This document shows, one piece after another, positions 53,188-60,619 of a stretch of DNA of 64,000 nt. The position numbers were made by a program, and so were the translations under genes. The DNA comes from Thermococcus sp. 4557 (GTDB lineage Archaea; Methanobacteriota_B; Thermococci; Thermococcales; Thermococcaceae), in contig NC_015865.1 in assembly GCF_000221185.1 (NCBI RefSeq), forward strand, positions 496,001-560,000, written 5' to 3'. The number at the start of each line of letters is the position of its first letter. The first letter of the stretch is position 1. The notes below the pieces were generated by a model, which ran no database searches, was not told the DNA's origin, and saw only the letters and a program-made list of their open reading frames with translations.

Positions 53188-53236
53188 ATTGAGTACTTTT
53201 AAGCGTTTCTGGGCAAATTTGCCCAATAACCTTTAT

Positions 53237-53250
53237 ATGCCGCATGTCAT
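53237..53250. promoter_or_regulatory. ATGAC-N4-GTCAT palindrome, copy 2 (TusA-like gene promoter)
   Basis: ATGCCGCATGTCAT, one mismatch in the left arm (C for A). It overlaps the TATA-like tract (tttatatg, 53233-53239) of the TusA-like gene. Confidence 0.6.
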
Positions 53251-53271
53251 AATTGGGAGCGGTGATGAAAA

Positions 53272-53751
53272 ATGATGCTTGACGTTCGTGGATTGAAGGC
53301 ACCCCAGCCCGCGCTTATGATAATAGAAAGCCTTGGAAAGCTCCAAGTGGGGGAAACGCTTGAGGTCATAGGCGATAAGCCCTTCGTTGACATGCTGGGA
53401 AAGCTTGAGGAAGCCGGTTATCAGGTTGAACTGAAAGAAGTTGGCGGGTCATTCGTGCTCAGGATAACCAAGACCGAGAACTCCAAGGAGCTTACGATGG
53501 AAGTCAAGGAGTGCGACGATAAGCTGGACGAAATAACGGAGGAAACCAACGTGGGCAAGCTCCTAAAGGCCTATCCGGAATCCCTCAAAATACTGGTGAA
53601 GTACGGTTTCTCGCCCCTTGAGAACCCCGTGATGAGGAAAACCCTCGCGAGGACGATAACCCTGAGGGGGGCAAAGAAGCTCATTGGGATGAGCGACGAG
53701 AGGTTCAAAGAGATGATGAAGGAGCTGAAAGAGCTGGAAAAGAAAAATTAA
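53272..53751 (+). CDS. TusA-like domain fused to DUF1858-type domain, catalytic Cys missing
   Basis: A 159-residue protein. The N-terminal 70 residues follow the TusA/SirA sulfur-carrier fold (LDVRGLKAPQPALMIIESLGKLQVGETLEVIGDKP), but the invariant CPxP cysteine is replaced: the motif reads KAPQP. The C-terminal 75 residues (ETNVGKLLKAYPESLKILVKYGFSPLENPVMRKTLARTITLRGAKKL) match DUF1858, often found with DUF438 and hybrid-cluster genes. Sulfur transfer by a persulfide is therefore not expected; a binding or sensing role is possible. Two ATG codons are adjacent (53272, 53275), and GGTGA lies upstream. Confidence 0.82.
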   Translation: MMLDVRGLKAPQPALMIIESLGKLQVGETLEVIGDKPFVDMLGKLEEAGYQVELKEVGGSFVLRITKTENSKELTMEVKECDDKLDEITEETNVGKLLKAYPESLKILVKYGFSPLENPVMRKTLARTITLRGAKKLIGMSDERFKEMMKELKELEKKN

Positions 53752-53754
53752 AAA

Positions 53755-55122
53755 TCAATCAAGCTCCTCAGCGAGGGGTGAACCCTCTTCTACCTTTATT
53801 CCTTTGCTCAGCATGTCCCTGAGGTCGGCCTCCGGGTCACCGGTGAGCCTGAGGTCAAACTGCCTCCTGAGGATTTCAAAGACCCCGGGAGTCAGGAACT
53901 CCGGCGGCTTCGGTCCGATGTAGATGCCCTTAATGCCCAGGTAGAGGAGCGAGTAGAGTATTGCTATAGCCTTCTGCTCCATCCAGCTCAGGACTATGCT
54001 TACCGGCAGGGAGTTTACATCCGTTCCGAGCTCGTTCGCGAGTGCTATTGCAATCTCGATTATTGAGTACACGTTGTTGCACTGGCCGAAGTCAAGGAAG
54101 CGCGGGATTCCCTCGATGGTGCCGTAGTCCCTCGCGTTGTAGCGGAACTTGCCGCAGGCAGCGGAGAGTATCAGTGCATCCTTTGGAATAAGCTCGGTGA
54201 GTCTCTCGTAGTAGCCCATACCCTTGTGCGGCGTATCACAGCCGCCCACGACGAAGATGTGCCTTATTTTGCCTTCCTGGATGAGCTCTATCAGCCTGTC
54301 CTTCATAGCTAAAACGTTGGTGTGGTGGAAGCCGGTGAGGAGCTTTCCACCGTCGTAAGCCTTCATCCTGGGGGTCTCAAGGGCGCGCTTTATGAGCGGC
54401 TCGAAGTTGTAGTCCTTGATGTGGGGAACCCCCTCAAGGCCCGCTATTCCGACGGTGAAGATTCTATCCTGATACGCCTTCGTCGGCTGCTGGACACAGT
54501 TGCTTGTTCCCAAGATTACTCCCGGGAACTCCGCGAATTCCTTCTTCTGGTATAGCCACGAGCCTCCCCAGTTGCCGTAGAGGGCTTTGAACTTCCTCAG
54601 CTCGGGGTATGCATGTGCTGGAAACATCTCCGCGTGGGTGTAGACCTCCAGCTCCTCCCCAAGGCCCATCTCCTCAATCTGCCTGAGGAGTTCGTACAGG
54701 GCCTTGTAGCTGTGGCCGGTAACGAGTATGCCGTGACCCTCAGCGGTTCCGGTGGGCACTTCGACCGGCTCTGGCCTGCCGAAGGTCTCAACGTAAGCCC
54801 TATCAAGGAGCTTCATGGCCTCAAGGTGAACCCTTCCGTTTTCAAGGATAAGTTCAAGGAAGCGGTTTTTGTCGAAGTTCACGTTGGTCAGGGTCGAGTA
54901 AAGCGCTTCAGCCAGAAAGTGGCCTATCCTCGGGTCGTCGTAGCCGACCTCAAGGGCGTGGTGGTAGTATGCCGCGGTTCCCTTTATGCCGTAAATCAGG
55001 GCCTCCTGAAGGGAGTTGAGGTCGGGGTCTTTACCGCAGACTCCCCTTATCGTACATCCTCCGGCCAAACTCATCGAGCACTGGTTGCAGAGCATGTCCA
55101 ATTTCTCAGGCACCCTTATCAT
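53755..55122 (-). CDS. hcp: Hybrid cluster protein (hydroxylamine/NO reductase family, short form)
   Basis: A 455-residue hybrid-cluster protein. Cys12, Cys15, Cys23 and Cys29 (CNQCSMSLAGGCTIRGVC) form the N-terminal cubane with the class-typical spacing CX2CX7CX5C; further cysteines and Glu/His ligands for the Fe-S-O hybrid cluster are in GTSNCVQQPTKAY, FVVGGCDTPHKG, SAACGKFRYN and DFGQCNNVYS. The length is that of the short archaeal/thermophile class. HCPs reduce hydroxylamine or NO and protect against nitrosative stress. ATG 55122 is 7 nt after GGGAGGG. A palindrome at 55140-55153 covers its promoter. Confidence 0.94.
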   Translation of the reverse strand: MIRVPEKLDMLCNQCSMSLAGGCTIRGVCGKDPDLNSLQEALIYGIKGTAAYYHHALEVGYDDPRIGHFLAEALYSTLTNVNFDKNRFLELILENGRVHLEAMKLLDRAYVETFGRPEPVEVPTGTAEGHGILVTGHSYKALYELLRQIEEMGLGEELEVYTHAEMFPAHAYPELRKFKALYGNWGGSWLYQKKEFAEFPGVILGTSNCVQQPTKAYQDRIFTVGIAGLEGVPHIKDYNFEPLIKRALETPRMKAYDGGKLLTGFHHTNVLAMKDRLIELIQEGKIRHIFVVGGCDTPHKGMGYYERLTELIPKDALILSAACGKFRYNARDYGTIEGIPRFLDFGQCNNVYSIIEIAIALANELGTDVNSLPVSIVLSWMEQKAIAILYSLLYLGIKGIYIGPKPPEFLTPGVFEILRRQFDLRLTGDPEADLRDMLSKGIKVEEGSPLAEELD

Positions 55123-55139
55123 CTTCAATCCCTCCCTTT

Positions 55140-55153
55140 ATGACGCGTGTCAT
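55140..55153. promoter_or_regulatory. ATGAC-N4-GTCAT palindrome, copy 3 (hcp promoter)
   Basis: ATGACGCGTGTCAT; the 14-bp sequence is a perfect palindrome except for the centre, 18 bp upstream of the hcp start on the minus strand, between its likely TATA tract and its ribosome-binding site. Confidence 0.66.
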
Positions 55154-55220
55154 ATTCTTCAATTAATGGATGAATCAATCTTCATAAAAACTTTGCGGTT
55201 TCTTAACCTAAAAAGCATAT

Positions 55221-55234
55221 ATGACTTATGTCAT
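55221..55234. promoter_or_regulatory. ATGAC-N4-GTCAT palindrome, copy 4 (regulator gene upstream region)
   Basis: ATGACTTATGTCAT, perfect arms, in the hcp-regulator divergent gap. A degenerate copy (ATTCCGCCCGTCAT, 55272-55285) overlaps the regulator's own TATA/start region. Confidence 0.62.
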
Positions 55235-55295
55235 ATAAAGAAAGGTGGGCGCTTGGCAGAAAGGCTTAAATATTCCGCCCGTCATAAAACCCCTC

Positions 55296-55682
55296 ATGAA
55301 GACCAACGCCTTTGAAGTGGCCTCGCGCTACGTGTACCCCTCACTCAGGCGGAGGCTTGTGGAGATACTCTACGAAAACGGCCTGAAGCAGACGGAGATA
55401 GCCGAACTCCTCCACATAACCCAGTCGGCGGTTTCCAGATATCTTCGGATGGACAGGGGTGCATTGATGGACGTTTCCAGTTATCCCGACATAGAGGAGG
55501 AACTCCAGTCCCTCGCCCGGGAGATCGTCGAGAGAAAACCGAATGAGTATAAGATACATAGAAAAATAGTGGAAATCTCCGTCGAGATGCTTGGAAAGGG
55601 CTACGTCTGCCAGTTCCATTCAAAAATCGACCCGGAGGTCGATCCCGCCAAGTGCAGGGTCTGCCTGGAACTTTTCGGCTGA
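55296..55682 (+). CDS. HTH transcriptional regulator with C-terminal Cys cluster (likely redox/NO sensor)
   Basis: A 128-residue protein with an N-terminal helix-turn-helix (GLKQTEIAELLHITQSAVSRYLR, residues 29-51) and a C-terminal Cys105...Cys120-x2-Cys123 arrangement (YVCQFH, KCRVC) that could bind an Fe-S cluster or zinc. No ribosome-binding site precedes ATG 55296, and a TATA tract (cttaaatatt, about 55264-55273) lies about 25 bp upstream, which suggests a leaderless mRNA. It is divergent from hcp; the four palindromes near hcp, DUF438, the TusA-like gene and itself make it the likely regulator, an inference. Confidence 0.82.
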   Translation: MKTNAFEVASRYVYPSLRRRLVEILYENGLKQTEIAELLHITQSAVSRYLRMDRGALMDVSSYPDIEEELQSLAREIVERKPNEYKIHRKIVEISVEMLGKGYVCQFHSKIDPEVDPAKCRVCLELFG

Positions 55683-55753
55683 ACTAAGGCTTCTAGGGCG
55701 CTCTAAGGGAAGGTTTAATATCTTTCGACGCCTATTTTAGCCCGGTGATTTCT

Positions 55754-56566
55754 GTGAAAAGAGCACTCGTAACTCTCACACCCCCAGAGAGCAAGAGACT
55801 GATAGCCAGGGCGGTCGTGGCCATGCCGGAAGTTCAGCATGCGCTGAAGCACGGCTTCGTTTACATAGCCACCGGAACTACCGCCGCATACATAGCCGAG
55901 GAGATTCTGGGGGAGAGGATAGAGAAGGAGAAGTGGACTGTTGGCATAATAAGCAAGGGGCGGACGTGCGTCACGCCCAAGCAGACGTGGCCCAAGCACC
56001 TCGTCCTCTGCAGGGGCAAACCGTTTGATGATCCACTGGAAGCCCTCAAGCGTATGGGCCCGAAGGACGTCTTCATCAAGGGTGCCAACGCGATAGACAT
56101 CAACTGGAACGTTGCAGTTTTTGCAGCGGCTCCCGACGGCGGGACGATAGGCAAGACCTTCGGCTGGACGATAACGAAGGGTGTCTTCACGATAACGCCG
56201 GTGAGCCTTGAGAAGTTCGTGCCGACACCGGTCGAGGAGAGCGCCAAGTTAACCGGCATCTACTCATTCGACTGGGGAACCGGGCTTTACTCGGCCCTCG
56301 TGCCAATACCGCATTCACATCCCGTCACCGAGGTCGAGGCGTACAGAATACTCGCGGGAGTCGAGGCAATTCCGATAGCGGCAGGCGGTGCCGGCGGAGC
56401 TGAAGGAAGCGTTACCCTCGTCCTTGAGGGCGATGACGAAGCCATGGAAAAGGCGAAGGAGATAACGAAGGCCGTTAAGGGCGAGCCTTACCTCGAGCCC
56501 TACACCGAGGACTGCTCGATATGTCCGTTCGCGAACATCTGCGGCCTTGGAAGTGGCGCTTTTTGA
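55754..56566 (+). CDS. Conserved protein of unknown function with C-terminal CxxC-x5-C
   Basis: A 270-residue soluble protein, alpha/beta in appearance. Notable motifs: ATGTTAAYIAEEILGE near residue 35, KGANAIDINWNVAVFAAAPDGGTIG near residue 110 and IPIAAGGAGGAEGSVTLVLEGDDEAME near 210, which resemble a nucleotide- or phosphate-binding fold, and a C-terminal DCSICPFANICG that could hold a metal. No family recognised with confidence. GTG 55754 follows GGTGA by 6 nt. It has its own TATA-like tract (ggtttaatatc). Confidence 0.7.
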   Translation: MKRALVTLTPPESKRLIARAVVAMPEVQHALKHGFVYIATGTTAAYIAEEILGERIEKEKWTVGIISKGRTCVTPKQTWPKHLVLCRGKPFDDPLEALKRMGPKDVFIKGANAIDINWNVAVFAAAPDGGTIGKTFGWTITKGVFTITPVSLEKFVPTPVEESAKLTGIYSFDWGTGLYSALVPIPHSHPVTEVEAYRILAGVEAIPIAAGGAGGAEGSVTLVLEGDDEAMEKAKEITKAVKGEPYLEPYTEDCSICPFANICGLGSGAF

Positions 56567-56606
56567 GCGGTATCCATTCTTCTTCCTTATAAAACCACAT
56601 CGAGCA

Positions 56607-57335
56607 TCAAAGCGAAGCACCGGTCAGAACCCAGACCCCTATCGCGATCAGCAGAATCCCCGCAACGACCGAAAGCTCCCGGCTCCTCCTCACCATGGCC
56701 TGGGAGAAGCGCTTGCTCTCCGTGACACTGCCCATGGCAAGCAGTATGATCACCAGCGGCAGCACAAACACTAGGTTGTAGAGAGCCAGCAGGAGGAAGG
56801 CGAGGACCTTCCCTGCCTTAGAGATTATTATCGCGTAGACCAGGTAGCTCCCGGCCGAGCATGGGAGGAGCGTGGTGGAGACTATGATGCCCAGTGTGAA
56901 TGCCCCCACGGCCGTGGCGTCGCTGCTGAATATCCTCTTCTTGACGCCTTTCTTGTCGGCTATGCGCGACTTTTCCATCAGGCCTGTGACTATGGTGTAG
57001 GCCCCGAAGATTATCGCGGCAACCCCCGCGACCCACAGGGGCAGGTAGCCGGCGAAGTAGAGCAGGCCGACTCCGAGGAGGTAGTAGGATATATAGACGG
57101 CGGCTATGAAGGCGGCGCCTATGAGGTAGAGCCGTCTCTTGGAAACCTCCCTGACCGAGAGAGCTATGAGGAGCATGGTGTATATGACGAACGTGCACGG
57201 GTTTATGGAGTCCGTCATCGCAAGGGTGAAGAACTGGGGGATGAAACCGGTCATGCCCAGTGCCCACAGCGCCAGGGAGCTTATCCCGAAGGATGCAAGG
57301 ACTATGAGCGCCAGACCCTTTATCTCACTCCTCAT
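56607..57335 (-). CDS. ccdA: CcdA/DsbD-type transmembrane thiol-electron transporter
   Basis: A 242-residue membrane protein with six or so spans. The two redox cysteines of the CcdA/DsbD-beta family are visible in TDSINPCTFVIY and TTLLPCSAGSYLVYA. It moves reducing equivalents across the membrane to an extracytoplasmic thioredoxin-like protein, probably the lipoprotein encoded just upstream. The MRSEIKGLALIV start is followed by a first span. Family identification is good; the physiological acceptor is inferred. Confidence 0.86.
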   Translation of the reverse strand: MRSEIKGLALIVLASFGISSLALWALGMTGFIPQFFTLAMTDSINPCTFVIYTMLLIALSVREVSKRRLYLIGAAFIAAVYISYYLLGVGLLYFAGYLPLWVAGVAAIIFGAYTIVTGLMEKSRIADKKGVKKRIFSSDATAVGAFTLGIIVSTTLLPCSAGSYLVYAIIISKAGKVLAFLLLALYNLVFVLPLVIILLAMGSVTESKRFSQAMVRRSRELSVVAGILLIAIGVWVLTGASL

Positions 57336-57402
57336 GGTAGAAAGTTATCGCGGGTCTTTTTGTGGCTTTCTAAAACAAAAAGTTGAGAACGAAAGTAGTA
57401 GT

Positions 57403-57984
57403 TCAGTCGGAAGTGGAGTTTGACTCCTGGGGAGGCATCTTGTGCTCGACGAAGAGAGTGTAGAGCTCGTCGATGACCTTGGCGGAGTCTTCTTTGTCCC
57501 TGGGTAGGAGGTACACCTTGCCCCCAACGGCCAGAATGGCCCCGTTATTCTTCATCCCGGTGTAGATTATCTTCGGGACTGCGGTGACGTTGAACTCCCC
57601 CTCCAGAACAGCGTAGAGCGTCCCGTTGTAGGTTATGGCTATAGCCGGAACGCCCTGGATTCCCGTTATCTGATATATCCTCTGGAACAGCTTTGAGTTC
57701 TCCTCGTTATCCACCAGTTCGTAGTAGGTTAAACTGTCCTCACCGTAGGTCTCCGAGATTTCCTCCCGCATTTTGTGGCAGTGGGGACAGGTTTTCATGC
57801 CGTACATGTAAAAATGGATGTCATCCAGGTAGATCTTCGTACCGTTCACGACGACGTAGTCGGATCCTCCGGAGGACGTTGTTTGAGTTGTAGACGACGT
57901 ATTCGAGCCGCCCGAGTTCGAAATACAGCCCGCCGCAAAGCCGGCGAGGAGTATAATGAGAAGCACTATTCCAAATTTTTTCAT
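57403..57984 (-). CDS. Thioredoxin-fold lipoprotein with CPHC motif
   Basis: A 193-residue exported protein: lipobox FAAGC (Cys20), a Ser/Thr/Gly-rich linker (residues 22-42), then a thioredoxin/glutaredoxin-like domain with the redox motif CPHC (Cys66-Cys69) and the cis-proline context QGVPAIAI near residue 115. It would act outside the cell in disulfide exchange or reduction, receiving electrons from the CcdA-like protein encoded next to it. A TATA element on the minus strand lies in the gap upstream. Confidence 0.86.
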   Translation of the reverse strand: MKKFGIVLLIILLAGFAAGCISNSGGSNTSSTTQTTSSGGSDYVVVNGTKIYLDDIHFYMYGMKTCPHCHKMREEISETYGEDSLTYYELVDNEENSKLFQRIYQITGIQGVPAIAITYNGTLYAVLEGEFNVTAVPKIIYTGMKNNGAILAVGGKVYLLPRDKEDSAKVIDELYTLFVEHKMPPQESNSTSD

Positions 57985-58105
57985 CCAACCACCCCTGTAA
58001 ACTTATCTCCGAAGGTTATAAAACCTTGCTCCCATTCAATCTCGGTTGAAGCTATTCGAACAGAATGCTTAAATCCTCTGGCGTCAAGGATGTTAGGGGA
58101 TGATC

Positions 58106-58570
58106 ATGCAGGAGTGGTACCGCTCCAGGGCGCTGTACGAGGCGGTTCTTAAACTCGTGGAATCCGGCAGGGTTAATGAGGCCCTCGATATGGCCGAGGG
58201 AATACCCGATGGCAACATACGCTCGAAGGCGTTCTCACACATAGCGGTAGAGGTGGCAAAGTCGGGGAGAGACTATACCGCGGCACTGGAGAGGGCGGTC
58301 AAGGCGGCCCTTGACATCGACAACCGCGACGAGAGCACGAAGGCCCTGATGAGCCTGGCCTTTGAGTTCCTGAACATGGGCAATCTGGAGGAAGCCCTCA
58401 GAATTTCCAGATACATAACTGACCTTTCGAACAAGTCAAAGGTCGAGGCGGAGGTGGCACTGGCCCTCGCCAAGAGCGGAAAGGTCGCAGAGGCGATGGA
58501 GATAATCAACGGCATCATGGACGAGGACGTCAAGACGTGGGCGATGTCCAGACTCGCCAGCCAGCTTTAG
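58106..58570 (+). CDS. Helical-repeat (TPR-like) protein
   Basis: A 154-residue all-alpha protein made of about four repeats of a 30-35-residue helix pair with a recurring ALxxAxxIxDxxxRSxAxxxIA pattern (ALDMAEGIPDGNIRSKAFSHIAVEVAKSG, ALRISRYITDLSNKSKVEAEVALALAKSG, AMEIINGIMDEDVKTWAMSRLA). Related solenoids mediate protein contacts. No catalytic motif. ATG 58106 is preceded by GGGG; ATG 58100 is equally possible. Confidence 0.75.
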   Translation: MQEWYRSRALYEAVLKLVESGRVNEALDMAEGIPDGNIRSKAFSHIAVEVAKSGRDYTAALERAVKAALDIDNRDESTKALMSLAFEFLNMGNLEEALRISRYITDLSNKSKVEAEVALALAKSGKVAEAMEIINGIMDEDVKTWAMSRLASQL

Positions 58571-58671
58571 CTCAAATTTGTCTATTCATCCAAACGTTTT
58601 ATTCGATTTTAACACGGGACCATCCACAAGGCTTTTTTACGCTCTTCCCTTCCCGTTGGCGGTGAGAGACC

Positions 58672-58923
58672 ATGGAGATCGGAGCGATAATTGGACTCAT
58701 CGGAATGCTGCTGCTGGTGGGCTCATGGGTGCCCCAGACGGTTGAGACATTGAGAACGAAGCACTGCCCCCTGAACCTGGAGTTCATCATAATCTACGTG
58801 GCCGCGGCAAGCATGCTGACCGTATACTCGTACATAATCGGGGACTGGATATTCTTCACCCTGAACTTCCTGTCCGCGTTCCAGAGCGCGGTGAACCTGG
58901 CAGTAAAGCTAATAGAAAAGTAA
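58672..58923 (+). CDS. PQ-loop/SemiSWEET-type small membrane protein
   Basis: An 83-residue, three-span protein with GSWVPQTVETLRTKHCPLNLEFIIIYVAAASMLTVYSYIIGDWIFFTLNFLSAFQSAVNL, which fits the SemiSWEET/PQ-loop fold: PQ in the first helix and a conserved N near the last span. Bacterial SemiSWEETs form dimers that transport sugars; substrate here is unknown. GGTGAGA precedes the ATG. Confidence 0.78.
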   Translation: MEIGAIIGLIGMLLLVGSWVPQTVETLRTKHCPLNLEFIIIYVAAASMLTVYSYIIGDWIFFTLNFLSAFQSAVNLAVKLIEK

Positions 58924-58936
58924 CGGGCGGACGGGC

Positions 58937-59491
58937 TCATTTCCGCTCGTAGAGCCCCACAAGCTCACCCATCTGAATGATGTGGCCGTTCATGGCCCTT
59001 TCCAGTTCTTTTCTGCTCGCTCCGGGATCGAGTTCCAGGACCGTGTCAAGGGCATAGACCTTGAAGTGGTAATGGTGCACCCCGTGCCCCCGCGGCGGAC
59101 AGGGCCCCCCGTATCCGATTCTCCCGAAGTCGTTCTTTCCCTGAACCATCCTAACCGGAGCGTCCACAACCCCCTGCGGCGGAACCCCCTTTGGTATCTC
59201 GCCCAGGGGCGGAATGTTCCACGCTATCCAGTGGGTGAAGGTTCCACCCGGAGCATCTGGGTCATCCATGATGATGACCAGGCTCTTTGCGTTTGGGTCA
59301 ACGTGCCCGATGAATATTGGCGGGTTCACGTCGTTCCCATCACAGGTGAACTCGACGGGTATGGTCTCCCCGTCGTGGAATACGGAACCAATCTCAAGAT
59401 CCATCCTAACATCCCCTCCGGAATCCTTTGAAGATATGCATCCCCCGCTCAGGGCCAGCAAAACCACCAGGAGCGGCGCTAACCACTTCAT
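58937..59491 (-). CDS. Exported PEBP/YbhB family (Raf kinase inhibitor-like) lipoprotein
   Basis: A 184-residue protein of the phosphatidylethanolamine-binding (YbhB/YbcL) family. After a lipobox signal (LSGGC, Cys near residue 18) the mature domain has IPVEFTCDGNDVNPPIFIG, VIIMDDPDAPGGTFTHWIAWNIPP and GYGGPCPPRGHGVHHYHFKVYALD, the family's ligand-pocket motifs (DPDxP, GxHRY equivalent). Function unclear; archaeal members may bind phospholipids or small anions. No ribosome-binding site before ATG 59491; a TATA tract about 25 bp upstream suggests a leaderless transcript. Confidence 0.88.
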   Translation of the reverse strand: MKWLAPLLVVLLALSGGCISSKDSGGDVRMDLEIGSVFHDGETIPVEFTCDGNDVNPPIFIGHVDPNAKSLVIIMDDPDAPGGTFTHWIAWNIPPLGEIPKGVPPQGVVDAPVRMVQGKNDFGRIGYGGPCPPRGHGVHHYHFKVYALDTVLELDPGASRKELERAMNGHIIQMGELVGLYERK

Positions 59492-59689
59492 GTAAACAGT
59501 ATACTCGACAGAACGTAAAAAGATTTCGGCACAATGCTTTATCAATAGCAACAATATTGGGGTGTTGATGATGGGGTAGCATTGGCCACATGACAAAGGA
59601 CTGACCAACCTATCCACAAGGATAATGCAAACGCCACTGCAATCATGGGTTGATTTTTAAGCTCCTTCCCCATCTTTTCTTGATGCCCC

Positions 59690-60151
59690 ATGAAGGTGCT
59701 GTGGGAGAGGGAGATTCCGGCGGATGAGATAGTCGTCTCGCCCAGACCGGTCTGGAAGTGCCGCTCCTGTCCGATGTACGGCAGGAGGCCGAGCTGTCCG
59801 CCCCACGCCCCGGACTGGAGGGAAGCGAGGGAGTGGGTGCGGCACTTCAGGAGGGCCCTAATAGTGAAGTTCGAGATAAACATGGAGCGCTTTGAGGAGG
59901 AAAAGAGGGAGGCCCTGCTGTACCTCCTGGCGAGGGAGGAAGAGTTCTTCAAGAGGGGAAAGATGTACGCAATGGCGCTGTTTCCCGGTTCCTGCAACCT
60001 CTGCGACGACTGCCCATTCGAGAGGGGCGAGCCGTGCAGGATGCCGACCAAGGTCAGACCGAGCATAGACGCTGTGGGCATCGAGATTGGAAAACTCGTG
60101 GAAATCAACTTCTCCGAAAGCGTTTTGTACGGGATGGTGCTAATTGAATAA
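59690..60151 (+). CDS. DUF2284 cysteine-rich metal-binding protein
   Basis: A 153-residue cytoplasmic protein with two cysteine clusters: CRSCPMYGRRPSCPPHAPD (Cys at residues about 24, 27, 36) and GSCNLCDDCPFERGEPCRMP near residue 105-122, as in the DUF2284 predicted metal-binding family, probably an Fe-S protein. It seems to begin as a leaderless gene (TATA tract gatttttaag, about 59652-59661, no ribosome-binding site). It is the first gene of a tight four-gene run leading to the CARF-like and PIN-like genes. Confidence 0.84.
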   Translation: MKVLWEREIPADEIVVSPRPVWKCRSCPMYGRRPSCPPHAPDWREAREWVRHFRRALIVKFEINMERFEEEKREALLYLLAREEEFFKRGKMYAMALFPGSCNLCDDCPFERGEPCRMPTKVRPSIDAVGIEIGKLVEINFSESVLYGMVLIE

Positions 60152-60163
60152 CGGTGCGAACGG

Positions 60164-60619
60164 ATGAAGGAAAACGTCTCCCCCGCCGGGACGAAGTGGG
60201 GAATCTCACTCATCATGACGCTCGTATACGCCTTCGGAGCCGCGTGGTTCTACTACCTACCGGCAAAGGGTGAACCTAATCTTGAGGTAGAGTTCTGGCA
60301 ACTGCTGCTCCACTTCACCGTCCTGAGCTTCCTCTTCTGGATAGTCCTGGTTCCGGAGAGGACATCGAGCAAATCCTCCAACGTTCTTATGTTCACGGTT
60401 CTAACGGTTCCCGTCGGAGTGTTCGCCGCACTCCTCTTTCTCTTCGCTGCGGGGGGAGTTGGAGTTCACGAAACCTACGGCCTCGGGTACATCGTAATGG
60501 CGCTGGTGCCATTCCTGATCGCCCACAAGACCGTTAAGGGACGGATTTCAGCGGTTCCATTCGTTTTGGCGCTGGTTTATGGAGTCATAGCGTACGTCTG
60601 GGGGAGTAGATTATGGTGA
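60164..60619 (+). CDS. Small membrane protein in the CARF/PIN gene run
   Basis: A 151-residue protein with four or five hydrophobic spans (SLIMTLVYAFGAAWFYYLPA, LLLHFTVLSFLFWIVLVP, VLMFTVLTVPVGVFAALLFLFAAGG, YGLGYIVMALVPFLIAH, FVLALVYGVIAYVWG). No family recognised. It starts 13 bp after the DUF2284 gene and its last 7 bases overlap the start of the CARF-like gene, so co-translation with the latter is likely. Membrane effectors occur in some signalling systems of this kind; here the link is positional only. Confidence 0.68.
   Translation: MKENVSPAGTKWGISLIMTLVYAFGAAWFYYLPAKGEPNLEVEFWQLLLHFTVLSFLFWIVLVPERTSSKSSNVLMFTVLTVPVGVFAALLFLFAAGGVGVHETYGLGYIVMALVPFLIAHKTVKGRISAVPFVLALVYGVIAYVWGSRLW

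Noticed and set aside
59560-59605. Possible C/D sRNA (TGATGA and CTGA) between the PEBP and DUF2284 genes
   Set aside because: Only one C and one D motif about 35 nt apart, no C'/D' boxes and no terminal stem; chance occurrence is likely.
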